DNA of 64,000 nt, from assembly GCA_011316305.1 (NCBI GenBank), contig SAUG01000058.1:520112-584111 (forward strand), read 5' to 3'. This document shows positions 44,040-55,932 of this stretch, in pieces. Within the stretch, counting starts at the first letter, position 1. Every line of letters starts with the position of its first letter. Both the position numbers and the translations under genes were made by a program. The notes beneath the pieces were generated by a model. The model was not told where the DNA came from. It did no database searches and saw only the letters and a list, made by a program, of their open reading frames with translations. Source of the stretch: Rusavskia elegans (taxonomy: Eukaryota > Ascomycota > Lecanoromycetes > Teloschistales > Teloschistaceae).

Positions 44040-45243
44040 AGTCAACATGAAAATACCTGTAGCCAACAGAAATCGCCGCGAGCGCCAAAAGAGAGCCTGA
44101 CTCATCACGAATTTGATGGAGACACTGTATCAGCATGTTGGGAGGGCTGTCGTTCGCTTTATTCGGCTGTTTTGGTTTTGGATGGCATCTCATTCAAGAC
44201 CCGGGCCGGGTCTATTTGCTTTTGAGTGTCCATAACAAGATGAGATGGCCTCAACCCTCGAAGACCCACAACAGACATTTAGCCTCTGGAGGTGTCGAGT
44301 CTTAGTCCTGCCATCCACTTTCTCCTGGATATCCAACAAGGCCGAGCACAAGAGAACCATACAGTGAACCTGTTAAGTTATGAAACATGTCTCACCGCAT
44401 TTCGCCTACTTTCTATTCCTTTGACGACATGGTTTCGAGAAATCTATCAAAGGTTGGGCGAATCCAGGATGTCGATATCTGTTCAGCTGGTAGTGGATTG
44501 TGCCAAAGACAGTGCCTTCGATATCACGAAAGAAGATAAAATAGCAAAGACTAAATACTCGAAAGGAGAGACAAGTCTGACCGCCATTTTTTGGAAATTT
44601 GGCCACCCTCACCAATCCCGGCTACCGCATCCTTCCCCTACACTCCAAACCACCAAACCCACCCCCGAACTAACCACACCCAATGCCCCACCATGCCTAC
44701 ATCTACAACGGCCTCACGCTCTCCGCCAAGATGGACGTTCTAAACTTCGCTAACCTCTTCCCTACGCTTTGGAGATGGTCATTGTGGTATTTATTCTGTA
44801 CTTCATGGGGGCTGGAGGAGTGTAGTATGAAACCCGGGGGAACGGGGCAGGAGTATGGACGGTATGATGTGGGTGGGTGAGAGCATGGTGGAGTGGAGAG
44901 ATGGGGAGAGATGGTGAGGAGGGGAAGGGGGGGAAGGAGGGAAGGGGAGGAAAGGGGGAGATGGAAGATGGGTAAGGGTGGCAAGCGAAAGGATAGGAAG
45001 GACACTTGAAGGGTAGTGAACCTTGGCCTGGTGAGAGTATCTGGGTATTCCCTTAGCCTATGTGGGTATATGTTCCTTTACCTTTCAAACAACCTCCCTT
45101 GATCGATGCAGGTCCGGTACTCCTAACATAGTATCCTCCTCCTTTTATCCTAATCATGGCTTCTTCCAAAACAGGGGTCGCCATACAACCACCATCCCTC
45201 CCCTCAATAGAAGTCAACCCCTATCATGCCACGATGGCAATCA
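44040..45243. other. Intergenic, no supported gene
   Basis: A 153-codon frame at 44292-44753 has no domain, poor start context and a low-complexity end. 44880-44960 is a G/A-rich stretch (gatggggag words). Nothing else stands out. Confidence 0.4.
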
Positions 45244-45489
45244 TCACGCCCTGGGCCAAACGGCAGGTCCAGATGAAGCTTCCCCTGACCGCATTGCAGT
45301 TTGTTCGGTCGGATTGAGGCTCGCTTGCCGGCGTTGTTCCTTCAACCACTCCATCCGGCAGCGGAAAGCATAGATGCCCAATCCGATGAAAGTGCATGCG
45401 ATGGCGGAGATGATGAGGCTGGCTAGGATGATCCAGTCGGTGGGGTTGGGCTGGTTAGCCCAGAGTTCGATGATGGCGACGGCGGCCAT
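45244..45489 (-). CDS. Single-pass membrane microprotein 3
   Basis: An 81-aa frame starting MAAVAIIELWANQPNPTD, then one strong hydrophobic helix at about 19-42 (WIILASLIISAIACTFIGLGIY) followed by a basic segment (RCRMEWLKEQRRQ) and a polar tail. The positive-inside rule predicts N-out/C-in. It has the same general layout as the two microproteins at 30.7 and 31.6 kb but no clear sequence identity. No family recognised. Confidence 0.45.
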   Translation of the reverse strand: MAAVAIIELWANQPNPTDWIILASLIISAIACTFIGLGIYAFRCRMEWLKEQRRQASLNPTEQTAMRSGEASSGPAVWPRA

Positions 45490-46713
45490 TTGCGAGATCG
45501 GTTTGGGGATTGGGAAGCGATGCGGAGGCCGTTTTCAACGGAGCGGAGGGAAAGGCGTGGTGTACTGAGGTGCGACGATGGTTACAGGCGGCGCATATAT
45601 CCTTGTCTGGGAGACTGTAGTGAGTAGAATCTTAGAGAAGGGAAAATGAGTGAGTATGGACTGGGCGCTTGAGAGTCGTGGTGGGGAGAGTGAAGCGAGA
45701 AGAAGGCTGAGAAGTTGAAAGGAAGAAGCAGCTGGATTTCTACGTTTCGCCCGCTTTCATGTGCTATTTCAAGCTCGATCATCCTGGTCGCCGTCGAGGG
45801 GTTGCCGTTCTTGTGTTACGTGGGCTGGCGTGGCTGTTTCGTAGGACCTGGAGTTGGCATGAGCGGTAGGAAATTTCCAAATGGACTTTGGAAGAGCGAG
45901 GACGCATTGCTGGACGATATTTTGACAACACTTTGTTGGCTTGGAGTAATAATATATGTTGCAAACTTCCCCAGTGTAAATGGCTGGAAAGATTGGGAGC
46001 CATCAGTGGATCGATGGCAAGAGTCATATAGTCGTTAGCCTCAGCAAAAAGAGGAGGAAGCTGGTTATGGATATTGATGTTACGAGTAAGAGGTATTGTG
46101 AAGGAAAGATGCGTGCTGACCGAATGAATCTGAACGATGTGAAGTCTTCGGGTCCGTCGTATGACAAAATCAGAAAATGGGCGACGGACATCAACTTGTC
46201 GCACAGGCCAGCGACACTTTGCCGCATTCTCTGTCAGTATGAGTTGCAATAACGAGAAGGGGTAAGGAAGTAAGGATCAGGCTTCGACTTCTGCAAGGTT
46301 CCGCGCATCATTCCAACGGAGGAGTCTACTTGAACGCTCATGAATTAAATCATATAAAGTCGACAAAGGTGTAGTCATTGGGCCCGGGATTGGCGCAACA
46401 TGGCCGTTGACGCATGCAAAAGCTGCCACACCATCTGAATCGCTAATTATCAGGTCCTCCAGACACTACAACGGGATCGCAAACTCGCTCGAAAAATATC
46501 CAGGTAGCACTCGACCATCGGGGTTTGTAGCTACTGCAGAAAATTCAACGGGGGCTCCCTCTTCTTTCGATCTTCTGCTCTTAACGAAAGAGCAAGCGGA
46601 ATACTGCAGAATCTCAACCGATGAGACATAACACTCGGGCATGTGCAATTTTCCCACGTCTCTTGGCGGAGGAAAGACTCGTAACATCACGTTCAAACCG
46701 AATCGTCCCGGTC
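45490..46713. other. Intergenic, no supported gene
   Basis: Open frames at 45779-46249 (minus) and 45980-46252 (plus) overlap one another and lack recognisable domains or coding bias. Confidence 0.4.
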
Positions 46714-47634
46714 TTATTCCCTCCGTCGCTTCGTTCCTTGAGCCTCCCATGCTCCACCCCCCGAAACTCGCTCGAGAGTATCGCGGAGTTCCACCAATCT
46801 CGCATCGCCAGCCTTCATATTCATCATGTACTGAATACAGTCGGTAGCTTTGCTGCAGAGAATCCTCGCCAGGGTGAAGTACGCTTCCGTGTTCGGCTCC
46901 GTTCCCTTGAAATGACTCTTTGCTTCACGGTAGACAGCCAAGAGCTCAGTCAACCTCGGGTCGTCCATGGCCCCAGTCGAAGTAGCATCGGTGCTACCAT
47001 CATACGTGTGTAATCTGAACTTTTGCTGATGGGGAAGGTCGTCCTTTCTGACGGTAGCTTGCGGACCTGGATGGTGGATCGAGCTGAAGATATGCTGCCC
47101 GATGTTTGCTTCTTGCGCTGAAGGTACGAAGTTTCGAGCTCGAGGGTAGTGGTGAGGGTTGTGGTATGGTCCTGGGTGCCTAGGGCTGCTGTTGACAGCC
47201 ACTAGTTCTGGTCAGCTCGATTGAACAAAGCCTCTTAGATGCCATTACTGACGGTTCAAGAATAATGTTCGAACTTGAATGGCGTTCTTCAAAGCTTGCA
47301 GCTTCTCATTTTCTGGTACCATCTTCGTTCCAAGGATCTCTTCTACATATACTGCAAGTGCGCCTGGGTGGGTTGCGGCATCCCTCATTAATTTTAAGAA
47401 CGCTGCTTCGAAGACATTGATCTCATGATCTTCCAGGTTGGGCGAACGTTCTTGCAGACGCCGATAGTCATTGCTCACGACTTGCTGGAATACACGATCA
47501 TCGGCCGCTGATGCTCGCAAAACTGCGATCATCGGTGGTATCGTCGTCATGGAGCTATACTCATCGATGATTCGATCCAGACGGAAATAGATATTGAACG
47601 ATGCTGGCGACACCGGTGTAGGGGGTGTCTTCAT
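46714..47634 (-). CDS. Two-exon protein of unknown function
   Basis: Exons 47634-47253 and 47201-46714 joined by a 51-nt intron (GTCAGT donor, AACTAG acceptor) in consistent phase, 289 aa. The N-terminal half is helical and acidic/hydrophobic (NIYFRLDRIIDEYSSM, INVFEAAFLKLMRDAA, EEILGTKMVPENEKLQALKNA). The middle is a His/Pro/Asn-rich linker (HPGPYHNPHHYPRARN). The C-terminal third is again helical (LTELLAVYREAKSHF, YFTLARILCSKATDCIQYMMN) and ends basic (GTKRRRE). No signal or TM segment. I do not recognise it; the ending might act as a nuclear signal. Confidence 0.65.
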
Positions 47635-48130
47635 ACTGATAGTCCGTCAACTCGTACCGTCGTCCAATTCTGATGAAAGCTTTAGGATCCAATCAATGAC
47701 TGCTGCCGAGGTCTATTTTTATCAGCCATCAACATCCAGTCGAGCGAACGAGATAGTAGGTGTTTTTAACCGCACTTGTGTCCGACCAAACGTAGAAGGT
47801 CTCTGGGGTTGACGGACAAATCCCTATGCGAGAGGTACAAAGTGGCTGAGCAGATATTCGGATGCCTAACAACAGATGTGGGTCCATGTTGCACAATCAA
47901 CACTTTCCTGCCAGTAATGCGCTAGCCGCCTGGTGATCAGGGCATTGAATAACGAAAGCATCATGTGAAGCATCGATTGAAAAAGACAACATTACATTAG
48001 GGTATCTCAAGTAAATTTCGCCTTGATGACTCCGAAGCAGGTCGTGAGACTTCATTAGTAACATCGTTCATCATCGTAGACATTCGTCAAAGATCGTGAG
48101 GGCGTAGAAAGAGGACAACAAATGCGTCGC
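47635..48130. other. Intergenic, no gene seen
   Basis: AT-richer sequence between two minus-strand genes; contains the promoter of the 46.7-47.6-kb gene. Confidence 0.45.
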
Positions 48131-48872
48131 TCATGCTTTGACCCTCCAAGGTTCGTCTAGCAGCTTCGAGCGCCGCTTGATAAGACACCATGTTGTGACA
48201 CCGCTGACGAGGCTGCTCAGCTCTGCAATGCTGATCAGGACGGCCAGATATTTGATAGCAAGCTGCAGCATGTTAGCATGCTGCCGTTAGACCTCAACTC
48301 GTAAGGATTCGACATACCTGCTCGTCGCATACCGAAGTGTAGCTGACAAGTACATTGGTGGGGCTACCCCGTCGGCGACAGGCCCATTTAAGAAGGTCTC
48401 TTTTAGGCGTCTTCTCTGACGTCCCTTGAAGTACATCACTGACCATCCACACAAGAAATAAGACACCACTGATGACTGCAAGAGTTTTCTCCATGGTCGA
48501 ATGTGATTGAGCCTTCAATCGACGGAGCCCCACGATTGTTGACATAAGACTAGGTACAAGGCTCATCGCCGAGGCTGCGATGACGAAACAAGCTGGATGG
48601 AGATTGAGGTCCTTAGGCCACGAGATGGCGGTCCCGCCAAAGTGAATGCCTCTGGAGCCGGAGTAATTAGACAAGGAGTGGGCGAGGATACCGATGATCG
48701 ACACGGACGCCGAGAAGATAAAGATGTTGAGAGTAGCTCCGAGTATCCGCGGCCATCTGGGGATTGGTATTTGACTGGTTTTCCGAGGTACAAGGCCTGC
48801 CTCGGAGTTTCGACGATCTAGAACCTCGACAGAAGCCTGCTTCGTGTCTGATAGGCTGGGTGAGGTTGCCAT
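48131..48872 (-). CDS. Four-TM membrane protein, MARVEL-like
   Basis: Exons 48872-48318 and 48262-48131 with a 55-nt phase-0 intron (GTATGT donor, TGCAG acceptor), 228 aa. After a polar N-terminus of about 40 residues come four hydrophobic segments: RILGATLNIFIFSASVSIIG, HPACFVIAASAMSLVPSLM, TLAVISGVLFLVWMVSDVL, and in exon 2 IKYLAVLISIAELSSLVSG, followed by a short basic tail (KRRSKLLDEPWRVKA). Length, topology and the loops fit fungal MARVEL-like plasma-membrane proteins, but no diagnostic residue proves this. Ends in the cytosol by the positive-inside rule. Confidence 0.68.
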
Positions 48873-49630
48873 TGAAGGAAGTAAAGGAAAGTACAGTTAG
48901 GAAAAGAGCAATACTAAGCGAAGAGAAGGAGATTCGTTAGATCAGGCAAGCAAGAGAACGCTGGGCAAAGGAAATGAATGGAAAGCAAGGAGGACATGAT
49001 TCTTCACGGGTAATGGCTGAGTATAATGTAGGAATGTCACGGTGAGCAATTCTGGAGGTCGGCAGGGGCTGGGGAAATGTCTGGCACGCGTATCTATATC
49101 CAGATTCATGCAATATCCCTAGTTGTCTGAAGAGCCTCAACAGTTGACGAACATGGTTGGTGGTGGGACGTCCAAAATCGAGGCAGAGATGTCTCGCTTG
49201 TCGCCGTCTATTTTTAGTCCGGCCCCCGGCGTTAAACGATACCAAGATTAGCTTAAAACGGGACTTGGCGATAATTGATCTGGCGACGGTCTGTAACCAC
49301 ATTCAATGATCCTTTCAGCTCCTCCTCCGCAGACCCAACATTTCTCTGCTACCGATGCCCACTGCCTCGACGGCGACTTTCACTGTATTTTTTCTAGCTC
49401 TTCCCAGTTGCATTATCATGATCGATGATAGATTTTGCGAATGATATGAATTGTTCTGTTGAGTGATTTGTTTTTCAGCTTGTCTAAACTGTGCCGTTTC
49501 ATACTCGTACATAGTGTCTGAAATTCACCCGGCTTACACTAAGCTCCGTCCGTTTTGCCTCTTTAAATATCTTTTCTCCAAGCTATTCCATCGAAGCCGT
49601 TAAGGTACTTGCTGTCATCCCAGGTTTTGA
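48873..49630. other. Intergenic, no gene seen
   Basis: Lies between a leftward gene and a rightward pseudogene. No supported reading frame. Confidence 0.45.
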
Positions 49631-50275
49631 CATGGAGACCAACAGTCGCCTCCAAGTACGACTTCCAACTACGAATACGATACCGTCGACAAGGCAGCAA
49701 ACCCATCGCAGCCCGGCCTCTTTCGCCGTGCACCGTGGCTTGGTTTAGGCGCCATGTTGGGTGCTTTGCTTGGAGTACTGGCAGCAGTCACTATCCTGAA
49801 AGTCTCCGACGGCAAACCTATAGAGGACTGGTCGGTACAGCCAACTGTGTATCTGACCACCGCTTCAGCAGCTACCAATATCTTTCTTCACTATGCCCTT
49901 GTCCAGGCTGTCTATATAGGCTGGTGAACACGCGCATTAGAAAGGGATACACCTGTCGCGGATCTACATTACGCCTGGGACCACGGTTATAGGCTGTTGG
50001 CCGCCCTTACAGCCCTTTTTTCTCGTCGCCATTTTAGCGCCGCGGCCTTGGCGTCGATTCTGGTGGCTCTGGTCCCCGAATGTGGGGGAAACCTTGGTAA
50101 GTTAATACGTCCACGAACGCTCGCAGAACGGGGACACTACTTCTGGCAATTGTGGTACAAAGCCGGTCCTCAAGGAGCGTCGAAGCTACTCAGGAGATGG
50201 ATGAAGGCCGCATACGGACTGTCAACCGGCTACGAAATGGGATGGCGTGGTGGACGTATGGAGCAGGGCTTCTGA
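49631..50275 (+). pseudogene. N-terminal relic of a large fungal membrane protein (DUF3176-like)
   Basis: An open frame without an in-frame ATG reads NYEYDTVDKAANPSQPGLF, then a Gly/Leu-rich TM (WLGLGAMLGALLGVLAAVTI), then VYLTTASAATNIFLHYALVQ. A TGA follows at 49925-49927, where related proteins usually have tryptophan, and the same frame continues ADLHYAWDHGYRLLAALTAL and FSAAALASILVALVP. This succession is the usual N-terminal region of large (over 500 aa) fungal membrane proteins. After about 50085 similarity ends; the remaining frame to 50275 is not recognisable. Missing start, in-frame stop and truncated C-terminus mark it as dead. Confidence 0.62.
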
Positions 50276-51168
50276 AGAGAATGTTTCAGTTGATGGTGAG
50301 AGCAGTCGCAGAGTGGCAGAAGTCACGTTGATTTCATACGGCATCGTTGTTACATGAGTTCACGAGCACTTCCTATGCTACGAGCATGGAAACGAGATCC
50401 GGCAAAGCCATGATGTACGTCTCACAGGCCTGGTAACTTTCCTTATGAGTGGAATGTACTCCGGGACTAACATCAGCACCAGAAATCCCCTTATCCCATG
50501 GTGATCTGACACTATCATACTCGACCGCTTGACCTCTCTTCGGCATCTGGCAGCTGTCTCTGACCACGACCCCAAGCCCGAACGTAAATGTCTGGTCCGG
50601 CAACATGGCAACATCGTCGTCGCTCTGATATGCCCTTCTAGTGTTTTGGCCCGAAATTCTGCCAAAGCCGCCTCAGGTTGGCCTTAGGCTGGTTTCTGTC
50701 GAGTCTCATGTTGTAGACGAAGAGCCAAATATGGTATATCTGACAAAGGCTATGCGGTTTACAGCTTTGCAGCACGAACGTAGATTACCACGAACGTCTC
50801 TCTGCTTCGACCTGCAACAGAAGTGTATTTCCAATGATTGTGCGTCAACGAACTGATTGCAAAGTGATGGATTCCTTCATAGATTGAGACCGTCTTTTCC
50901 AACACTGGACGAGTAAACAAGGAGTTGCCATGTTGACGTTGCTAACTCGCACCTTCCATACACGGATGGCTTGGCGAAGCAAATAGTCGACATCGTCATA
51001 CTCTATATTCTGTCCACTTCCAGCCTTTCACCTTCCCATCTCTTACTTCCTCCATTCCCATTGTCCGAGTCTTCTGTCGTCCAGCCGTGCGGTGTCATTA
51101 CATTCATTATCTTCATTTCTGTTCACCAGATTCTTGCACTGCTTGCTTCAACAACTGTCACCAACGCC
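50276..51168. other. Intergenic, promoter of the GMC oxidoreductase
   Basis: No supported gene. The last 200 bases before the start are C/T-rich (50995-51065), as in many fungal promoters and leaders. Confidence 0.45.
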
Positions 51169-54100
51169 ATGTATCGGTCGAGGTTGGCTCTCACCGCATT
51201 CGCTGCTTGCTTGCCCTTCTCGACATTGTCACTCGTCCACATCCACGGGCGTGACCTCAATGCACCACTGCTCGACTCGTATGATTACATCGTTGTTGGA
51301 TGTGGTATCAGCGGGCTCGTCGTCACCAACCGACTTTCAGAGGACCCTTCGGTCAGCGTTCTCTGCATCGAGGCAGGCGATCCGTAAGTTGTCACTCCCT
51401 ATCCCCAGAGCCAAATGCTGAGGTTCACCAGTGACCGATATGAACCCATCATCCAAGCCCCCGTCTACGTTGGAGCAGACATAGGTGGCATTTACGACTG
51501 GCTCCTCTCCACCACCCCACAGACCCAGCTCGACGGAGCGCCACGGCCAATGCCCCAAGGGAAGGTTCTTGGTGGTGGCAGTATCTTGAATGCCATGTGT
51601 TGGAACCGAGGCGGTCAAGACGACTACGATGCATGGGCTGCACTGGGCAACCCCGGGTGGGACTGGGATGGCATGCTGCCCTACTTCATCAAGGTCCATC
51701 CATCACACTCGTCATCCCTCTTCTCTTCTATCCTGACCTCCAAGTAGAGCGAGACCTACACACCCGTCTACTCCCCCGATATCGCTCGGGAGTACTCGAT
51801 CAACTACAATCCTCTTGTGCATGGCACTTCCGGACCCGTCCAAGTCAGCTACCCGAGGTTCTTCTATCCGCAGTCCAGTAGGTGCCGCTTGATCAAGCAT
51901 TAGGCTGAGCTAATGGATGACCAGCGAATCTCTTCGCTGCTCTGAACTACCTTGGAGTACCTACACAGTTCGATCCAAACGATGGAAGCTCGGCAGGTGC
52001 TGCATTTGTGCCCAGTGATCTGGACCCCATCAACCAAACACGCTCCGACGCACGACGTACCTATTTTGATCCTTATGTGTCACGCCCGAACTTCCACGTC
52101 ATCACTGGGCAACATGTGACACGTATTCTGATCGAAGGCGTCGGTTCTAACTTTGTGGTCGACAACCCTACTCCTGGCGGCAACGAGGACGGGAATGGAA
52201 TGAACGGCGTCACAAGCAACGAAGGCTTCGGGTTTGGGCCCGGTGGCAGTACTCCGGCTCTCGACAACAGCACCACTGCTCGATTGTTGCGTCGCCAGTC
52301 CCCGAGCACTTCCAATTTGCGAATCACAGGCGTTGAGGTAAGTCTTCCTGTCTGCGGTGATGTTCCAAGCTGACGTTTTCAGTTTGCTGCCAGTGCCTCG
52401 GACGCTCGACGAGCCATCACTGCCACTCGGGAGGTCATCGTTGCTGCCGGTTCCCTACACTCCGCACAGCTCCTGCAGCTTTCGGGTATCGGACCTTCAT
52501 CGTTGTTGGACTCATTCGATATTCCTGTCGCCGTAGATCTCCCGGGCGTGGGCAATAATCTCCAGGATCACTGCCTCGTGGGTACCTTTTATCCATGTAA
52601 GTTCAATCTCCCTCGGTGAAAAGGATCACTTGATCTAACTTGATCAGACAATAACGCCAGCTACCCTTCACCGACGCAGCTGACAACCAATGCTACCTAC
52701 AACGCTGCGGCAGAGCTTGAGTACAACACCTTCAAGACTGGTGAGCAAAGAACTGCCGTTCATCAGGCATTCTGACCTGACAATCTGAAGGTCCGTGGAC
52801 CGCAGGCTCTCCGAATGCCCTTGCGTTCAATCCGTTGCCCTTGATTACCAACAACTCAGCGAGCATCCTCAGCGGAGCGGACGACCAAGATCCAACCGAG
52901 TTTCTCCCAGCAGGGCTTGATCCGACGCTTGTCGCAGGCTACACCCTCCAGAAACAATCGTTGGTCCGTCGATTGGCCGAAACGAATGTGGCTTCCTATG
53001 AGATCATCAACAACAACGCTGGGAGTTTAACCCTTGCGGTTATGCATCCCTTCTCGCGAGGCCAATGCTACATTCGCTCCGCCGACCCTTTCGAACCTCC
53101 CAACATCGATCCTCGATGGTTGACGAACCCAGTGGACAGACAAGTTCTCATTGAGGCATTGCTCTTCAATCGACAGATCCTTGCGACACCGGCCATGTTG
53201 CCACTGCAAGCTGCACAGTTCGTTCCTGCGGTCGACGATGATGAGGCTGCACTCAACCGGATAATCAACACTGGTATACGGACCGAGTTTCATCCAAGCG
53301 GTACTTGCGCTATGCTCCCACTTGAGCAGGGCGGAGTGGTGGATCCTCATCTTCGAGTATATGGCGCGCAGAATTTGAGAGTGGTGGACGCCGGGATTTT
53401 CCCTATGATACCTGCTGCACATCTGCAAGCCGTGGTCTACGCTGTTGCAGAAAAGGTGGGTTTGTGGACAGAAACGCAGCGTCATGATGGCTAACATTTG
53501 GGGTAGGCTGCCGACATTATCAAAGCAGACAATGTTGGCGTGTCGACTGCGGCTCCCAGCTCGTCGTCGGCCTCAGCATCGAGTCTTCTGGCAAGTCTGA
53601 CAACGGGATCTAGCATGTCCTCGTCACTGGCGAGTTCGACGACATCATCAGCTGCATCCTCGAGCCTCTTAGGCCCGACATCGACGTCCGCCTCTTCCTC
53701 CACATTGTCAACATCAGCGGCAGTATCTTCCAACGCAACCTTGAGTTCTGCAGGATCAAGTACTGAGACAAATCTGTCGAGTGTATTGTCCAATTCAACT
53801 TCAGGGTCTGCATCGTCAAGTTTTGTACCAAGCTTAATGAGTGAGTCATCAAGTACCCTTGCCTTCAATACCACAAGCTCGAGCTCCGCACTGTCCTCGA
53901 CAAACTTCATCACTCCATCGGGTCTTCTAATCGGCTCCTCGACCAGCAAGACAACTCGAACGACTGCAAGCTTTGTTTCCTCCCCAAGCTCCAGCACGAG
54001 TTTGTACAGCAGCTCTGCATCGGAGTCAAGTTCGAGTGTTTCGATCTCGTCCAGCCTTTCTTTTCCCAGCAGCTCCAGTACTGGACCCCAAACCACAACC

Positions 54101-55027
54101 AGCTCAAACAGCTTCGGACTATCAGGCGTTCTGACCAGTCCCACATCTCTGCAGTCCAGCTCTTCAACAACGAGCACTTCGACCTCTAGTGTACTGGGCT
54201 CAAGCTTTGCCTTCAGCACCGACACTTCGAGTAGCAGTTCGAGTAGCAGCAGCCAGAGCGCCGCGGTACCGCCGTCTTCATCGTCCCCCATCGGTCCAGA
54301 ACAAACGCCGACGCGTACCAGCATCATCGACACGACTTCATACAATCTGCCGACTTCGTACTCATTGCCCAGCTCATATGCGCTGCCAACGACGTATGAT
54401 CTTTCAAGCTCTCATCCGTTGCCAACCACCTACAGTCTGCCAAACTCATACCCTCTTCCGTCTTCATACGATCTGCCGAGCTCGTACCCTCTGCCGACTA
54501 GTTACGACCTGCCGACGACGGTTTCTTACAGTCTGCCGTCAAGTTATCCTCTGGCGTCCTCTGCATCATCATCGTACGATCCGCCAAGATCAAATCTACC
54601 GCAAGTAAGGCCGACTAAAGATGCCGAACCCATCGGAACACCGAGTCCACCGGAGATCACCCCTCTGATTGTTTCCTCTCTCCCCTCGTCGCTGGTCCAG
54701 ATACTCTCCAGTCTGAGTCTCCCCGTAGTAACATCAGCTCCTGGGGTCCAGATCACAGTCGGGCCTGTTTCGACTCTGCTCAACCCTGCTCAGCTGAGCA
54801 GCTCGGTTCAGAACGCTTTAACATCTGGAGGGATCCCAAGCTCTGCGGCGAGTGCTCTTGTACCCCTCATAGTCGACAGCTATGACTCTTCTGTCACTGT
54901 CCCTACAGTGATTCCCAACTCGGATGCTGCTGCGGCCACAAGAGCAGCGGACAAGATGCAGCGGCAACACCAAGCATCGATTGAAGCATTTATCCAATGG
55001 CTTCTTCATTTCTTTCATCTTACATAA
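51169..55027 (+). CDS. Secreted GMC oxidoreductase fused to a mucin-like Ser/Thr tail with hexad repeats
   Basis: Eight exons: 51169-51383, 51432-51693, 51748-51877, 51925-52337, 52383-52596, 52648-52740, 52791-53455 and 53507-55027; all seven introns are GT-AG, 45-54 nt, in consistent phase, giving 1170 aa. A signal peptide (about residues 1-21) precedes the FAD motif [11 protein letters not shown] (about 42-52), [15 protein letters not shown], and GMC signature 2 ([16 protein letters not shown]). The catalytic pair is in [10 protein letters not shown] (His about 610) and PAAHLQA (His about 653). From about 665 the chain is Ser/Thr-rich for some 270 residues, then has about 12 six-residue repeats of the form P-S/T-S/T-Y-x-L (about 938-1020), then a C-terminal block with [13 protein letters not shown]. 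No clear GPI signal. It should oxidise an alcohol or sugar outside the cell; the substrate is unknown. Confidence 0.88.
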
Positions 55028-55838
55028 ATGCCTATCAGCGGTGGGTCATGTGGATGAAATATGGTTTGAGATCCGACCGATTTGGTGGATTTAATACGGG
55101 AGCTTTCCTTCTACCATGTTGGCGAGTACACTTTGCTTCAATGTTCGCTTGAAAAGTACAGAGAGAATGTTTCATACACCGGCGAAAAGCGCTCAAAGCA
55201 GAACATCGTAGCTGGTATTTAATTCTTTTTGCAATGAGAAGGCATCTGTCCAAAAACACGGTGTTCTACGTCGAAATCTTGATCTAGCACTCGATCAACA
55301 CTTGCACTCCTCTACATCTCCGATGACACCTCTGCCCTTTTTGAAGAGACGATCGATATTGATAACCTCGTGGATGAAAATGACTATCCAGCTGACCTTG
55401 CATACCCAGTGAAGATCGCAACCCACATTTTTTTCAGATTGTATGACTGTCGTCAACAAACACAGCGATACTTGTTATCCATGCCGTAAGGGCAGGCACG
55501 AGAGGGAGAGAATGATAAATTGACTTGACTTTCTAGTTCGATCTGCATGAGATGTGTTCGAAACACGGTAGACAGGAATCCGGTTCGAGAGAGTGTGAGA
55601 TACGTACGTGTAGCTTGGGCCATTTTTTTATCTCTTGTCTTGTTATTGTGGCGTTTTGATCGTGCCATGGCGTTCGTAGTAGAAAAGTAGGATGTGGATG
55701 TGGATGTGGATGTGGGTGGTTTCATTATTGTTCTGCTTCTGGGGTTTGTTTTTTGTTGTGGTTGGGAGAGGTGGGGTTGTTGGATGGGTTTGTCTTTTCC
55801 TTTTTTTTTTTTAGTTTTTTTTTTATGGGGAAGGGGAC

Positions 55839-55932
55839 GGGAGGGGGAGGAGGAGAAGGGGAAGGGGAAGGGGAAGGAGAAGGGGAAGGGGAAGGGGAAG
55901 GGGAGGGGGAAGGGGAAGGGGAAGGGGAGGGA
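55839..55932. repeat. Polypurine (GGGGAA)n tract
   Basis: A 94-nt run with only G and A on the plus strand, mostly ggggaa units with some ggagaa and gggga variants. It is preceded at 55799-55824 by two long T runs. Many GGGG runs make quadruplex or triplex formation plausible. Confidence 0.9.

Noticed and set aside
44292..44753. 153-codon plus-strand frame
   Set aside because: Pro/Thr-rich low-complexity end, no domain, no supporting context.
45779..46249. 156-codon minus-strand frame
   Set aside because: Overlaps another open frame on the opposite strand, and composition is unlike neighbouring genes.
53491..54345. 284-codon minus-strand frame across the Ser/Thr-rich tail of the GMC gene
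   Set aside because: It is the mirror of a serine-codon-rich repeat region; the Leu/Glu/Val-rich translation is what antisense TCG/AGC/TCC gives. The plus-strand gene has introns and motifs.
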